Made by a program: the position numbers and the translations under genes. Of a DNA stretch of 64,000 bases, positions 1 to 11,707 are shown one piece after another. How positions within the stretch are numbered: position 1 is the stretch's first letter; each line of letters begins with the position of its first letter. The notes under the pieces were generated by a model, which was not told the DNA's origin, made no database searches, and saw nothing but the letters and a program-made list of their open reading frames with translations. The stretch is from Micropterix aruncella (taxonomy: Eukaryota; Arthropoda; Insecta; Lepidoptera; Micropterigidae): positions 16,442,121-16,506,120 of the forward strand of contig OX155960.1 of the NCBI GenBank assembly GCA_944548615.1, given 5' to 3'.

Positions 1-1689
1 TAAGATGACCATCCCTATGGGATGAACGGCCTTTTATGGATATTGAATTGCTAAATTATTTGAACCATTTCCCTTACTAAATAATATATTATTATTCTCG
101 TTCGAACGCCCTCTAGCGGTGGCGCGGCGAGTTACTTAGCAAAGATGGACATCATTTTGCTCAACCTGCATTGTGCTACTAATGCCCGCGTTTCGCCGCT
201 AGATGGCGCGGACGCGACGGCGGATTCGGTTAATTTAAATTAAATCTTGCTGGAATATGCGCAAAATCAACTTGTACCATAAATAAGTGTGCTTTATTTT
301 CCTTAATAAAGAATTCTGAATTTAATGAATTTTCCCAAATAATACTGGAAACTGATTTTAATATTTTACAACTGTATCTCAACCAATCCTTTCCTTTATG
401 GTTTCTTTTTGTTCTATTTTATTTATATGAAAAAAATGAAAATGAAATATATGATATATGATGATATTTAAAATTGAAATTATTCTGATATTGAGATGAT
501 TATGAGTAAAATAAAAGATACTTTTTCGACCCAAATTTACTATTTATTTTTCTATAACCTGTTGCGAAGACATTTCCCGAAACTATATGTGTGATATTGA
601 ATATTTATATTATTTATGAAACTTAATTTTAATCCGTCGATCGTCGAAGGCCTTGCGAGATTTTTACGAGCGTACGTTACAATTATTACATTTTACCCGC
701 GTTTCGATGAGCATTATTCGTAACTGGTTTTTCCTATTTTTTGCCCTACAATGATTTGGCAATTTTAGTGTCGGGTACGCTGCACTTTCAACTATCGTAA
801 ACGACGGTAGTCTTTTGCTCTATCATTTTCCCTGATATTTAAATTTGGAAATATTACGTATTCCCTGACGATGACTTGCATTTATATTTATCTATAATTT
901 GGTATTTTACTTCATAAGCTATTTTATTAATTTATCTGATTTTTAATTGCCTCGGGAAGAACTCAATGCCACTCTGATTTCGCCACGTTTTAATCCCAAG
1001 ATTGTCTAACGTGGATTTTAATTATATTTATATATTTTTACAGCCTACATTTTAAGTAGAGATCGCCGAAATGATTTTAGATTTATTGGCGGTGTCTATC
1101 GTTGATCCTATATTAGAAACTATGGATTTCTATATTCAGAAAAACGGGTTAGCACGTATATGTCGTGCAAGACGGGTCTGAAGGACTAAAAGTATTGCAC
1201 GATTGTGGTATTGCGAGTTAGAATAAAAGAAATCGAATTTTACTTTAAAAAAAACCGAAAATGAGAATATAATCTACTTGCCCCAAATAGGATGTGGAGA
1301 TCACGCTGGAATGCTTTGCCTGCGCCGCACTTGATTCTAGTTATAATTTCTAAAGATGACTTTGACTTTTTATATTTTATTCGTAGATGTAGGTAGGCCA
1401 CTTCGAAGTCGTGAAATGAGCTCCGGCGGCCGGTAATCGCCGCGAGGCAAAAACCGACCGCCGCGCTGAAACGACGACCTTGTCCGGCGAGTGCTTCGGG
1501 CCAAAAAAAAAACTACTCTCACTAGCGATTCTCTACACCCGTGTTCCATCTAATCGCTAGTGATGCCTATTGTGCGATAAAATTCGCTTGTATCCTATAT
1601 TATTGTTATTTTATTTTTGTTAACTAATTTTGGCAATAATTGTTTATTATATTGTTTGTTAAACCCGTAATGGTTTTATGACCATTACA
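1..1689 (-). repeat. 3' LTR (outer end outside the window)
   Basis: Base 1 matches base 9717 and identity runs to 1689 (ccattaca), matching 11405. In element sense the LTR opens TGTAATGG. If the other LTR starts at 9426, about 290 bases of this one lie left of the window. The base composition is AT-rich with no recognisable coding frame. The sequence just inside the LTR (1690 onward) is not the polypyrimidine run expected for a minus-strand polypurine tract. Confidence 0.92.
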
Positions 1690-4600
1690 TGCCGGAAAAG
1701 ATGTTCAGTCTTCGCCCACGAAGACCGTAAACACCAAAGACTAAACGAACTACTATAAGAATCTACCACCTAAAGCGTAGCCATCGCTACGGTTCTTTAG
1801 TTGCCGTGCTACGCTTGCTACGACATAAAAATTTCTAAAAGTTTTATTATATTTTGTCTTGACAGTTTAAAGTACATTATTATTAAGAGATAACCCCTGC
1901 TTCTAGTCTCCTATTATTTAAAGAAATTATATTTTATAATAAATTTTCCGAAGTTGGAAATTTTTGAGGTTTTCCGATTTTCTACTAAGTTATTAAAAGA
2001 AAGCTATTTATCCAAGTTAGAAAAGATGCTCTGCGAAACACGTCCTTTATAACCTTACATTTTACAATTTTGATACAGTGAATACAGTGGCCTGTGTCGT
2101 CTATTCCGCTCCGTCCAGGGTCTTGTCATTGTCTGCCGTTTTGCCGTATTTCCTTTTATGAATTTTTCCTTCATTTGTGTTTGTATTAGCCCATATGATG
2201 CTCAATTGTCGTCTTTGCCTCGTTACGTCCGGAACTCGTCACCTTGGTAAGAGATGTAGAGAAGAAAGTCATATTAGTAGAGGTTCGCTCCCAAAGCTTT
2301 TTGCTTCGGAGCTTGAACACGAAAATGTCAATTTATACATGTAAATCTGGACACATCATCAGATGCTTTTATAAAGTCTATCGAAGTGTAGATGTACTGT
2401 TTCAAAAAAAGTTTAAAATTTTGTCCAATTTCTAACTTCTTTATCCCGTTTTTCCCATTTTTGCCCCTCACTGCACAAATGCACTTTTTCAAAAAGTTGC
2501 TACACTGGATTGAAGATCAATGCACTGTCGATTGGTATATTAGTCTCTATCTAAACAATGCAGTCCGCATTTTCTCTCACAATCTTGGGGAAATTGTCTC
2601 GTTCACGCGCTTGTCCGTTTTGCTTTACTGGTCGGTCCACGATACCGTCCCTGGTAATACTGCAGGTCGCATGTTGCCGGTGCTGACGTCATAGGTAGTT
2701 TCGTCTATTTACGTGCCTCCTGGCCTTCCTGTTGCGGTGAAAAAGGAAATAGTTCGACTTTTTACCTTAGGTTTCTGCGTGGTCTGGAGTCGGATAAGCG
2801 TGATTGGATCTTATTTACTTCGGTCGATCCTCGGTATCTTCCTTTGCTATTTTTATAGGTGTGCTGCGCTTTCGAGGAGTCGTGAGCCCTTGCTGCTGAT
2901 CTCTGTCGTCCGCGTCGTGGCTCTTCCAGCTGCCATATAGCGTTTCCATTTTGTCCTTTTATTATCGGCGTCCTCTTTCTCGTCGCTCTGTCTCTTTCTG
3001 GAATGTATAATTTTCTTTGCTGCATCATATGGTCTCTTATTTTTTACTAGGATTGCGGTTGGCTGGCAATTCATTAGGAAGGGTTTGACAGGAAGGGCAT
3101 ATTCTCGTATACAACTTTATTTTTATTTCAAAAATTTTTGACGGAACCAAAAGAGACGTGCTTCTGCGTTTTCTTTACAAATTACAGAAATTTTTAAACT
3201 ACTACATCTATTCTTACTATTTAATAAAAAAACATTTTTATTTTACTTTTTTTTTTTTTTAAACAAAAATTCTCCCACGTTGCTTTTCAAATAAGCTTCC
3301 AGTAACTAAATTTAAGACTATATTTTATTAGGTGTTCGTATGGATACACCTTCCGATTTTTCAGATTTTCTTCTTCAAACAAGTGTTGAGGTTTTTCGTA
3401 TTTCAATATTTAAGTAAAAAGAAAAATAAACATTTTGATAACGCTCCACTTCTTGTGAGAGCTTATCTTAATTACTACAAAATCAAATGTTACAAAGTAA
3501 ATTATGTCTCAACGTCGATCTTTATTCATATGTGTGGCTGGCTTAATAAATTATGGGCAGATTTCTAGCGTGATATCTTTTAAGAGTATGGAAAAATTGA
3601 AGAGTGTATATTTATATGAAATTTATGTGTTGTGAGACGTGGACAGTATCTCGCACATTTATATTTAATTTATTAAAAAAATCATTTATATAATTTACAC
3701 CAAGTATTTTTTGTTAATAGTATGTCATGGTGAGGGTTCCAATGACATTGATAATTTTTCATATAATAGATTGTTCACCGTCTCAGTGGTCTTGGTCTCC
3801 CCGAGTGAAATATAAGATATGTATGTATATATGAGATTTCCCTTTTAACAATAATTATTTGTTTTTTTGTATAGAAATGAACTATATATTGGTGACCAGT
3901 CTCTGTTGAAACAATAATAGACGTCGATCCACATAATTTTAATTCATGCGGAAGCGTGGACACTATAGTCTTTAATTTAATAGAAAAATATGGGAAATCT
4001 TTAGATTTTTTTTTAAAAAAAAAATTTATGATACTATATATGGTGACTGTTCTGCGATCTAAAGCGCATATTAACTACGTAATTTACTCTAGTAGTAGTA
4101 AGTTAATAGTAAATCTTATATACCTTGTTCGGCAAGAATTTATTTAACTTATCAGGTTTTTAAGCCTTCCGAATTTAATGTTTGTGTTGAACATATATTT
4201 TACTGAGATGTTATTATTTTTTGTCTTGAGTGTGAATGATAGAATTTTCAATATTTAGCTTAAGTTTTTCTCTTTCAAGGCTTGTTCATTCTGTTTTCTT
4301 ACATCTACATCCAAAGCCTCGCTAGCATACAACCTTTCATACTAAAACTGGCTGCCTTGTAGTTACTCTTTTTATCAATTCTTGACAGTACAAAATGATT
4401 CTTCTCTACAGTATTGTACACTTCATCAGAGATTACGTGTTCAGCTAAGATTAATTCGCTACTAACTATGAGCGTTTATGGACAAACTAATTTTGAGCAG
4501 CGTTTCAGCGGGACATAACGGAAAATCTATAAGTCTTTTTTGAAGAAAAAAGACAATAAAAACAATTCATGGTATGGAAAAAATATTCCATGTCCTGATA

Positions 4601-5623
4601 AATTCAGGATCGGATGAGATCTTTCTGTAGCTATATGTTGTAATATACAATGGTTTTTTTTTATCGTGAGCCTTCTAGTCGCTAATTAGAAATGTCAGCA
4701 GTTTTTGCCATGTAATTACATAATAGTAGAAATAAATAATAATAGTAGAGTTTATTCAGAAATGAATTTAGGACCTGTCCGTGAACAATTTTAATTTGAA
4801 CGCGAACGGCTTAACGTCCGGTATACTCTATTTAAAATATAATACTATAAAATAATTTGTATCCTTCAGAGCTGATCAAAGTAAATTTTAATTCTACATG
4901 TCAGGTGATGTTTACAATAGACGGGTATCAAGCACCCAGGTGTTTTTACTCCATGAGCAGGGTTAGATCACCGAACCCTTCAGATTTTGCTTATATGCAA
5001 ATATATAGTATAAAATGATAGGTATAGAAGTATCTCAATCCTTAGACTTATCCGCATGGCTCCTTTTTACTATATTATATGTTAAATATATATATATATA
5101 TGATATTTTATATAAATATATTTTGACGCGAAACTTGGTACTATTCTTTCTCCCTATTTTTTTTTAGACAATCCGGGTTCTTAGCCGGATAAGATGTTAA
5201 GAAAAAAAATTTTTTTTTTTTTATAAAAAAAATTTTTTTTTGATGATGTTATCTAGTGTATGTGAAATTATATATTTATTTATTTTACTTATTGAAAATT
5301 TAGTGTTGTATGTGTTTTTATTTTTATCATGCTACGCCCTTATGTGTCTGTTACTTTTTCTTTATGTGTGATTATTATTTTTTTTTAGCCTTGAATACTT
5401 GTATCGAATACTTATATACATTATCTGTTACATTTGTTTACTTAATACTTTGTATATTTGCTCTGTTTTTATATTTTTTCTTTTACTTTTCACTTGCAAC
5501 TATCTCACGGTGTACCCAATATATTCGTTGCTTTTTTGTGATTTTGCATATTCCGGATTACATGTGGATATTATGCGAATGTTATTTGCAATGTGAAATG
5601 TTCTGCGTATTTTTTGTGTGACC
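1690..5623 (-). other. 3' internal region of the LTR element, no recognised gene
   Basis: About 3.9 kb lie between integrase and the 3' LTR, more than this group usually needs. Only short frames occur. The overlapping minus-strand ones at 2762-3074 encode strongly basic peptides of no known type. 5195-5240 is a near-palindromic A/T tract. No envelope motif (signal peptide, furin site, heptad region) was seen, and there is no polypurine tract beside the LTR. It may hold other insertions or unknown element sequence. Confidence 0.5.
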
Positions 5624-6946
5624 CTAATTTTTACACAGGTCTTTTATGTGGTACGTCCCACGATTTTTGCCGTGTTCGTCAACCAATACATAGGCTATGG
5701 GGGACTTTTTCGCGATGATTTTGCATTTTGAATATTTGGGCGCTAGTTTGTTTGAGAAAAACTCTGCTTTTCGCGATTGCATGTGATTTTTCGCCCATAC
5801 GAAATCACCGACTGAGAATTCGACGTGCTTTCTCCTCAGGTTATATTTTGAGGCGTTATTTTTGAAAGCTTCCATGAGTCTTTCCCGCACGACGTCATAT
5901 GCGTCCGCGAGCGTCTCGAGTCCTTTTGCGAATTCCTGTGGACTGTCTATTGCTATTTTGGATTTTTCTTTTGGAATGAAACTAAACATTTTATGGTAGC
6001 GGCCATCAACCATTGGTTCACGAGCGTACATAAGGTATGATGGGGTAAAGCCTGTTGCCAGATTTTGATGATTATTTAACGCGTTTTGGATTAAAGATAA
6101 ATGTTTATCCCACGATCTTTGATCTTTTCCTGCTAGAATTGATAAACTCGTTTCTATAGTTTGATTATAACGTTCGACTGCGTTCGATTGAGGAGCATAT
6201 ACGCATCCATAGAATAATTTTGGGATTTTATATTTTTCCGTAAAATTTTTGAATGCTTTTGACCTAAAATATGATGCGTTGTCTAACGTTATTACCGCAG
6301 GTGTTCCGTACGCCAGAAATACGTTATTTTCTAGGTGTTTGATAATATTGGCTGAGGTGGCTTTTCTTAACGGGAATAGCCAACAAAATTTTGTAAATAA
6401 ATCGATCACAGAGAGTATATAGGTGAAGCCGCTCAGTGATCTTGGCATGGGTCCCACCAGATCTATACTGATCGTATGCATTGGAGTGTTCACTGTTTTT
6501 GGAGTCACCATGAGCCCATGTGCAGGTCCTGTCTTTATCTTGTATGCTTTACAAGTATCGCAATTTTTGACATATGCCTTGACTTCCTTTTGCATTCCGG
6601 GCCAATAATAATATGTTTGTAACTTTCTCAGGGTTTTGAAAATGCCAAAATGTACAGCAAACTCCCCTTCATGGATGTCTTTTATCGCCGATTTTCTGTC
6701 ATCATATTTGAGTACCAGTCTCCACGCATTTCGGAGGTTCTCACCTTTTTTGGGGGGAAAGTACTTGTATAGTTTTTCCTCCTCAATTCTGTATTCCGTG
6801 GCTGTATAAGGTTCTTTTTCTACGGTTTTGTACATCCGATCGTACCAATCATCTTTCGTGACTTTCGTGGACATTTCCATGCATGGGATTCTTGACAGTG
6901 CGTCCGTTACCACGTTCAGACTGCCTTTTTTATGCACGATTTCCAT
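5624..6946 (-). CDS. pol: Pol remnant: RNase H C-terminus plus complete integrase
   Basis: 440 codons. The same frame is open further upstream through RWSTLLSQFD, the usual end of a gypsy RNase H, so the methionine at 6946 is internal to the old polyprotein. DALSR at residues 15-19 marks the RNase H/integrase linker. The integrase zinc finger is H92, H99, C129, C132 in a context ending YYYWPGM. The catalytic core carries D162 (SIDLVGP), D222 (TLDNASYF) and E258 (NAVERYNQ), with 35 residues between D222 and E258, a DD35E triad. The C-terminus has VGDFVWAKN and KLAPKYSKCKII, like a GPY/F module. Integrase joins the cDNA ends to host DNA. No stop or frameshift was seen, which is unusual in this window. 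It overlaps the gag tail in another frame because of the deletion. Confidence 0.92.
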   Translation of the reverse strand: MEIVHKKGSLNVVTDALSRIPCMEMSTKVTKDDWYDRMYKTVEKEPYTATEYRIEEEKLYKYFPPKKGENLRNAWRLVLKYDDRKSAIKDIHEGEFAVHFGIFKTLRKLQTYYYWPGMQKEVKAYVKNCDTCKAYKIKTGPAHGLMVTPKTVNTPMHTISIDLVGPMPRSLSGFTYILSVIDLFTKFCWLFPLRKATSANIIKHLENNVFLAYGTPAVITLDNASYFRSKAFKNFTEKYKIPKLFYGCVYAPQSNAVERYNQTIETSLSILAGKDQRSWDKHLSLIQNALNNHQNLATGFTPSYLMYAREPMVDGRYHKMFSFIPKEKSKIAIDSPQEFAKGLETLADAYDVVRERLMEAFKNNASKYNLRRKHVEFSVGDFVWAKNHMQSRKAEFFSNKLAPKYSKCKIIAKKSPIAYVLVDEHGKNRGTYHIKDLCKN

Positions 6947-7937
6947 GTCGAATTGCGAAAGCAGGGTGCTCCATCTGTTCGTTGTTGATGTATTCGTCGC
7001 TCTCCTCCATTGCTGCTATTTGGGCCTTACTGTGTATTTTTTCTGAGGGATTTTGGCGATGTTGGGTGGTGCTCGATGCTGTAGTTGTTGGCTCTAGCGC
7101 GTACTGCTCGAAGTTTTTGGCTACGTCCAATAAGTTTCCTATCCCTTCCAGTCTGGTGGTCCCTAGCAGTGTGTGGTATAGCGGTAGCACGTTCAATTTT
7201 ATAATCTCCAGAATAGTGCTGTCTCTCAATTTCGGCGACAATCTGCTGTTGATGCTGTCAATTCGGGTGACGAAATCGTTCATCGTTTCTCCAATGTTTT
7301 GTTTCGTGTTCCGCATTTTATTTTCCAGACGTGTTTGGTAATTCAATTGCTCATATTTGTTTATCAGCGCGTTCTTCAGAATTTTCCAGGATGTTGCGTG
7401 ATGTCTTATGCTTCTGAACCAGAAGAGTGATGATCCTTCGAAAAGGTCGGAGAATCCCTGTATTAGTTCCTTTTCCGAAACTCCCCTTGATTGAACTTTG
7501 TCCTCTATCGCGTCGATGAAGTCCAAGACAGGTGTGCTGCCATCAAACTTCAAATTCCATTTGTATAAGCTGGGTGTAATCTTGTGCTTTCCACTGTTCG
7601 AGGTTTGGAAGATTCCCGATTCCGCTGCTGCATCTGGCGTTTTGTTGCTGTTTTTCCTGGTATATAAATCCTCATCTTCGCTGTTTATTTCCGAAGTGGC
7701 GTAGATCCTCGAATTATTCGTTTTTTCGTAATGAATCGATTCTTCCAGTCTTGAGATATTACCGTGAGTTGGATTTTCAAAGTCTTGTTTTCCCCGTTGT
7801 CCCGAAATTTTGTTTTTCATATTGGTTTCCTCGCGTATATTTTCCGGTGACTGTTGACGTCGTGATCTAGCTGCCGTTTTTGTTTTCCTGGGTGCCATTT
7901 TGCGATTGCTTCCCGATATGCTCAATGTGTCAACCAC
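6930..7937 (-). CDS. gag: Gag polyprotein, C-terminally truncated and fused out of frame to pol
   Basis: The frame is 335 codons. The likely start is the internal methionine at residue 14 (base 7898), which has a good context (caaaATGg). Residues 1-60 are basic and polar, as in gag N-termini. Residues about 125-290 look like a Ty3/gypsy capsid: TPVLDFIDAIED near 135, LFWFRSI near 171, a retrotransposon-gag helix rich in K, N and R near 185-215, and a MNDFVTRI segment. It would assemble the cytoplasmic virus-like particle. No CCHC zinc knuckle is present; the frame runs out at residues AFAIRHGNRA, which are RNase H sequence read in the wrong frame. The nucleocapsid part, protease and reverse transcriptase were therefore lost in one internal deletion with its junction at about 6975-7020. 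The capsid assignment rests on overall pattern, not on a database search. Confidence 0.85.
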   Translation of the reverse strand: MVDTLSISGSNRKMAPRKTKTAARSRRQQSPENIREETNMKNKISGQRGKQDFENPTHGNISRLEESIHYEKTNNSRIYATSEINSEDEDLYTRKNSNKTPDAAAESGIFQTSNSGKHKITPSLYKWNLKFDGSTPVLDFIDAIEDKVQSRGVSEKELIQGFSDLFEGSSLFWFRSIRHHATSWKILKNALINKYEQLNYQTRLENKMRNTKQNIGETMNDFVTRIDSINSRLSPKLRDSTILEIIKLNVLPLYHTLLGTTRLEGIGNLLDVAKNFEQYALEPTTTASSTTQHRQNPSEKIHSKAQIAAMEESDEYINNEQMEHPAFAIRHGNRA

Positions 7938-8984
7938 TTACCAAATTTATGTGTGTAAGTGTTTTGAGAAGAAAAAAGAAATTAAATTCAAATCTTGTTA
8001 TAGTTGAACAGTGTGAAGTCGTGTGTTAGATGCAATTTTAAAAATTTCAAGTGTGTAAGGTGAATGCTGAAAATTATTAGTACATATTTAAGTGTTAAAG
8101 CAAGAAGATGATTCACATGAAAGAAATACAAGTTAAAGAGAAAAAAAAAAACAAAATTAAAATTTATTAAAAAGAAAAAATTTTTTTTTTTGAACCACCC
8201 TGTATATCAGGGTATATTTCTAAGTGTTGATTCTAAGTTATTATACGTTATTTAAATTTGCATGAGGTTAAGTAAGTTTTTAAATTTTACTGCGTGTATT
8301 ATTTTTTTGACACCCTGTATTCGTGTGCACCTCTAAGTGTAGTTCCTTGTTACCATAATTTAATATTATTATTTTTCAAAATTAGTTTGTTTCGTTTTTC
8401 CTAAAGTTTATTCCTTTCTTTACGTTTTTGTTTGCAGTGTTTTGTTTCTCATTCATTTACTTATTTTGTCACTATCAGATATATTAAATTTCCTGTATTC
8501 GTAATTTTCCTAAGTGCCTAAAGCCCATGTACTGTTCGACGCACACAGTAGTGTTCGTACGTATTTCTAGTTTTCACATTTGTTAGAGTTCCTTATGGTT
8601 CACTTGCGACGCTAGGTATTCCATGTCAATGTATAAGTGCTTGCAATTTTATATAAGAACAGAGAAATTTTTGCTATTAGTATAGTTGACGCAATGTTTA
8701 TCTTTCGTTTATAGAAGCTAAAACTGAATCATATATTAGAGATGTTATACGAAAATTGTATTTATAAATATTTTATGAAAATTTTATTAAAATTTTAAAG
8801 TGTTTTTAAGGGCGTGCCGGTGTGTAAACGTGTACGTGTGTGTTGTGTTTATTTTATATTTTAAAAAAAATTAATTAGTACCAAGTTCGTTGCCTGTATA
8901 AAAATAATAATAAATATTTAATAATAGTTTCGCAACAGTAATATATTAATATTTTGAAAAGTTGCGATATATAAGAAAGAAAGG
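7938..8984 (-). other. Retrotransposon leader between the PBS array and gag
   Basis: AT-rich, with many stops in all frames and long A and T runs (for example 8136-8192). A short palindrome near 8199 (accctgtatatcagggt) and a second caccctgtatt near 8309 recall mariner-type ends, but no element could be delimited. No gene seen. Confidence 0.6.
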
Positions 8985-9422
8985 GTGGGAGGGCGGGAAA
9001 TTTGTAGGCGACCAGCGTGATCGCTTTAAATCAAAAGATAAATTATTTTGAAAAAAAAAAAATTGTTTGTAAAAAAAATTGTTTCTAAAGTTTGAAAACA
9101 AAAAAGAGCCCCACGAGCAGGCGTCAATTTGTCATGACGACTGGCGTGGTCACTTCAAAACAAAAGGTAAGAGTTATTTTGAAAAAAATTGTTTGTAAAA
9201 AAATTTGATGGGACAATAAAATAAATTATTATGAAAAGATCTATAAGCCCCAAGTTGGAAGCCAATTTGACAAGCGTCCAACTTGGTCATTTAGTCAAAC
9301 AGAAGATAAAATTGTTTTGAAAAAGAATACTGTTTGGAATGTTTGAAAAAAAAATTAGCCCCCGTTGGCTCGCCAATTTGTTTGAAAGTTTGAAAAGAAA
9401 AATAGACCCACTTTGGGCGCCA
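8985..9422 (-). repeat. Array of degenerate primer-binding-site units in the leader
   Basis: Four to five unequal direct repeats run up to the primer binding site. Each holds a PBS-like block followed on the plus strand by aatttg. Clear blocks end near 9126 (gagccccacgagcaggcgtca), 9264 (agccccaagttggaagcca), 9375 (agcccccgttggctcgcca) and 9422; a poorer one lies before 9001. After the blocks come shared segments such as tggtcac, caaaag and attattttgaaaaa. Spacings are about 125, 139, 111 and 47 bases. Confidence 0.7.
9407..9422 (-). promoter_or_regulatory. Primer binding site, tRNA-Lys type
   Basis: The plus strand reads cccactttgggcgcca, one mismatch from my recollection of the 3' end of insect tRNA-Lys (cccacgttgggcgcca). 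In element sense this is TGGCGCCCAAAGTGGG, a usual start for a Lys-primed element, three bases downstream of the proposed LTR end. Its place beside the LTR and the minus-strand gag and pol agree. Confidence 0.75.
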
Positions 9423-9425
9423 ATT

Positions 9426-11405
9426 TGTCATGAGACCCGAATAATTTTTAATATATCAGTTAATTTTATAGATTACAATATTATTATTTTACCAATATAC
9501 TTCCGGACGATATGGAGAGATTTGTTTATATAGTGGGCGCCAGCCCGGAAGAACAAGAAGATTTATTTCGGATCTATGAACAAGTGCCAGAGTCCTTCCA
9601 CCGTTTAGAATTCTTCTGGGGCAGGGGTATGTAGGCTGCGTCGGGATTTGCGTCGGTTCGCTCAGTCCATCTCAGGCACGGGGGCATTTAGAATCCCTTA
9701 GTGACCCAGTCTACGGTAAGATGACCATCCCTATGGGATGAACGGCCTTTTATGGATATTGAATTGCTAAATTATTTGAACCATTTCCCTTACTAAATAA
9801 TATATTATTATTCTCGTTCGAACGCCCTCTAGCGGTGGCGCGGCGAGTTACTTAGCAAAGATGGACATCATTTTGCTCAACCTGCATTGTGCTACTAATG
9901 CCCGCGTTTCGCCGCTAGATGGCGCGGACGCGACGGCGGATTCGGTTAATTTAAATTAAATCTTGCTGGAATATGCGCAAAATCAACTTGTACCATAAAT
10001 AAGTGTGCTTTATTTTCCTTAATAAAGAATTCTGAATTTAATGAATTTTCCCAAATAATACTGGAAACTGATTTTAATATTTTACAACTGTATCTCAACC
10101 AATCCTTTCCTTTATGGTTTCTTTTTGTTCTATTTTATTTATATGAAAAAAATGAAAATGAAATATATGATATATGATGATATTTAAAATTGAAATTATT
10201 CTGATATTGAGATGATTATGAGTAAAATAAAAGATACTTTTTCGACCCAAATTTACTATTTATTTTTCTATAACCTGTTGCGAAGACATTTCCCGAAACT
10301 ATATGTGTGATATTGAATATTTATATTATTTATGAAACTTAATTTTAATCCGTCGATCGTCGAAGGCCTTGCGAGATTTTTACGAGCGTACGTTACAATT
10401 ATTACATTTTACCCGCGTTTCGATGAGCATTATTCGTAACTGGTTTTTCCTATTTTTTGCCCTACAATGATTTGGCAATTTTAGTGTCGGGTACGCTGCA
10501 CTTTCAACTATCGTAAACGACGGTAGTCTTTTGCTCTATCATTTTCCCTGATATTTAAATTTGGAAATATTACGTATTCCCTGACGATGACTTGCATTTA
10601 TATTTATCTATAATTTGGTATTTTACTTCATAAGCTATTTTATTAATTTATCTGATTTTTAATTGCCTCGGGAAGAACTCAATGCCACTCTGATTTCGCC
10701 ACGTTTTAATCCCAAGATTGTCTAACGTGGATTTTAATTATATTTATATATTTTTACAGCCTACATTTTAAGTAGAGATCGCCGAAATGATTTTAGATTT
10801 ATTGGCGGTGTCTATCGTTGATCCTATATTAGAAACTATGGATTTCTATATTCAGAAAAACGGGTTAGCACGTATATGTCGTGCAAGACGGGTCTGAAGG
10901 ACTAAAAGTATTGCACGATTGTGGTATTGCGAGTTAGAATAAAAGAAATCGAATTTTACTTTAAAAAAAACCGAAAATGAGAATATAATCTACTTGCCCC
11001 AAATAGGATGTGGAGATCACGCTGGAATGCTTTGCCTGCGCCGCACTTGATTCTAGTTATAATTTCTAAAGATGACTTTGACTTTTTATATTTTATTCGT
11101 AGATGTAGGTAGGCCACTTCGAAGTCGTGAAATGAGCTCCGGCGGCCGGTAATCGCCGCGAGGCAAAAACCGACCGCCGCGCTGAAACGACGACCTTGTC
11201 CGGCGAGTGCTTCGGGCCAAAAAAAAAACTACTCTCACTAGCGATTCTCTACACCCGTGTTCCATCTAATCGCTAGTGATGCCTATTGTGCGATAAAATT
11301 CGCTTGTATCCTATATTATTGTTATTTTATTTTTGTTAACTAATTTTGGCAATAATTGTTTATTATATTGTTTGTTAAACCCGTAATGGTTTTATGACCA
11401 TTACA
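9426..11405 (-). repeat. 5' LTR, about 1980 bp
   Basis: The part 9717-11405 is repeated at 1-1689. The inner edge is placed at 9426 because TGTCATGA there gives a TGT...ACA ended LTR in element sense and lies three bases from a tRNA-Lys-like primer binding site at 9407-9422. The part 9426-9716 has no partner in the window because it would fall left of base 1, so the inner edge is an inference. The length is long for a Ty3/gypsy LTR. Confidence 0.85.
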
Positions 11406-11707
11406 GTGTGTGTATATATGTGTATATATCTATATATATTTTTTTACTCCCACATCTCCCTTCACTGTTCTCCGTTCACTTTCACATCTCCCTTCCTTCC
11501 CCCGTCTGGTAGATTAACATAGTTAAATATTTTCTTCTCTTTCTTTAATTATAAAATTTATAAATTTATATATAAAACTTTTGTTGACTTGTTTAACTTT
11601 CGGAAACATGATTTTGGTTGTTGTCACATGCTTTATAAGAAATTTAGTATAAGTACCTATTGTAACTGTTTGTTTCCTAAATAAAATGAAAAAAAAAAAA
11701 AAAAAAA
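11406..11707 (+). repeat. Retroposon 3' end with poly(A) tail
   Basis: The sequence ends in aataaaatg followed by about 19 A (11689-11707), preceded by tacctattgtaactgtttgtttcct, a common form of insect LINE 3' end. 11406-11450 is a GT/AT-rich low-complexity stretch at the edge of the LTR element. No coding part is visible. Confidence 0.55.

Larger units (their letters stand above)
1..11405 (-). mobile_element. Ty3/gypsy-like LTR retrotransposon, internally deleted
   Basis: Two near-identical long repeats (1-1689 and 9717-11405, constant offset 9716) flank a minus-strand gag frame (7937-6930) followed by a pol frame holding the end of RNase H and a full integrase (6946-5624). In element sense the order is 5' LTR, primer binding site, leader, gag, RNase H tail plus integrase, 3' internal region, 3' LTR. 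Protease, reverse transcriptase and most of RNase H are missing, so the copy cannot be autonomous. The gag and integrase motifs are Ty3/gypsy type. No envelope-like frame was seen. The 3' LTR begins outside the window, so the target-site duplication cannot be tested. The two LTRs look identical over the stretches compared, which suggests a young insertion. Confidence 0.93.

Noticed and set aside
2762..3074. Two overlapping minus frames with basic peptides as an accessory retroviral gene
   Set aside because: No family, splice or motif support; kept only as a remark on the 3' internal region.
5310..5621. 103-codon plus frame rich in F, Y and C
   Set aside because: Low-complexity T-rich sequence beside integrase on the opposite strand; no domain or start context.
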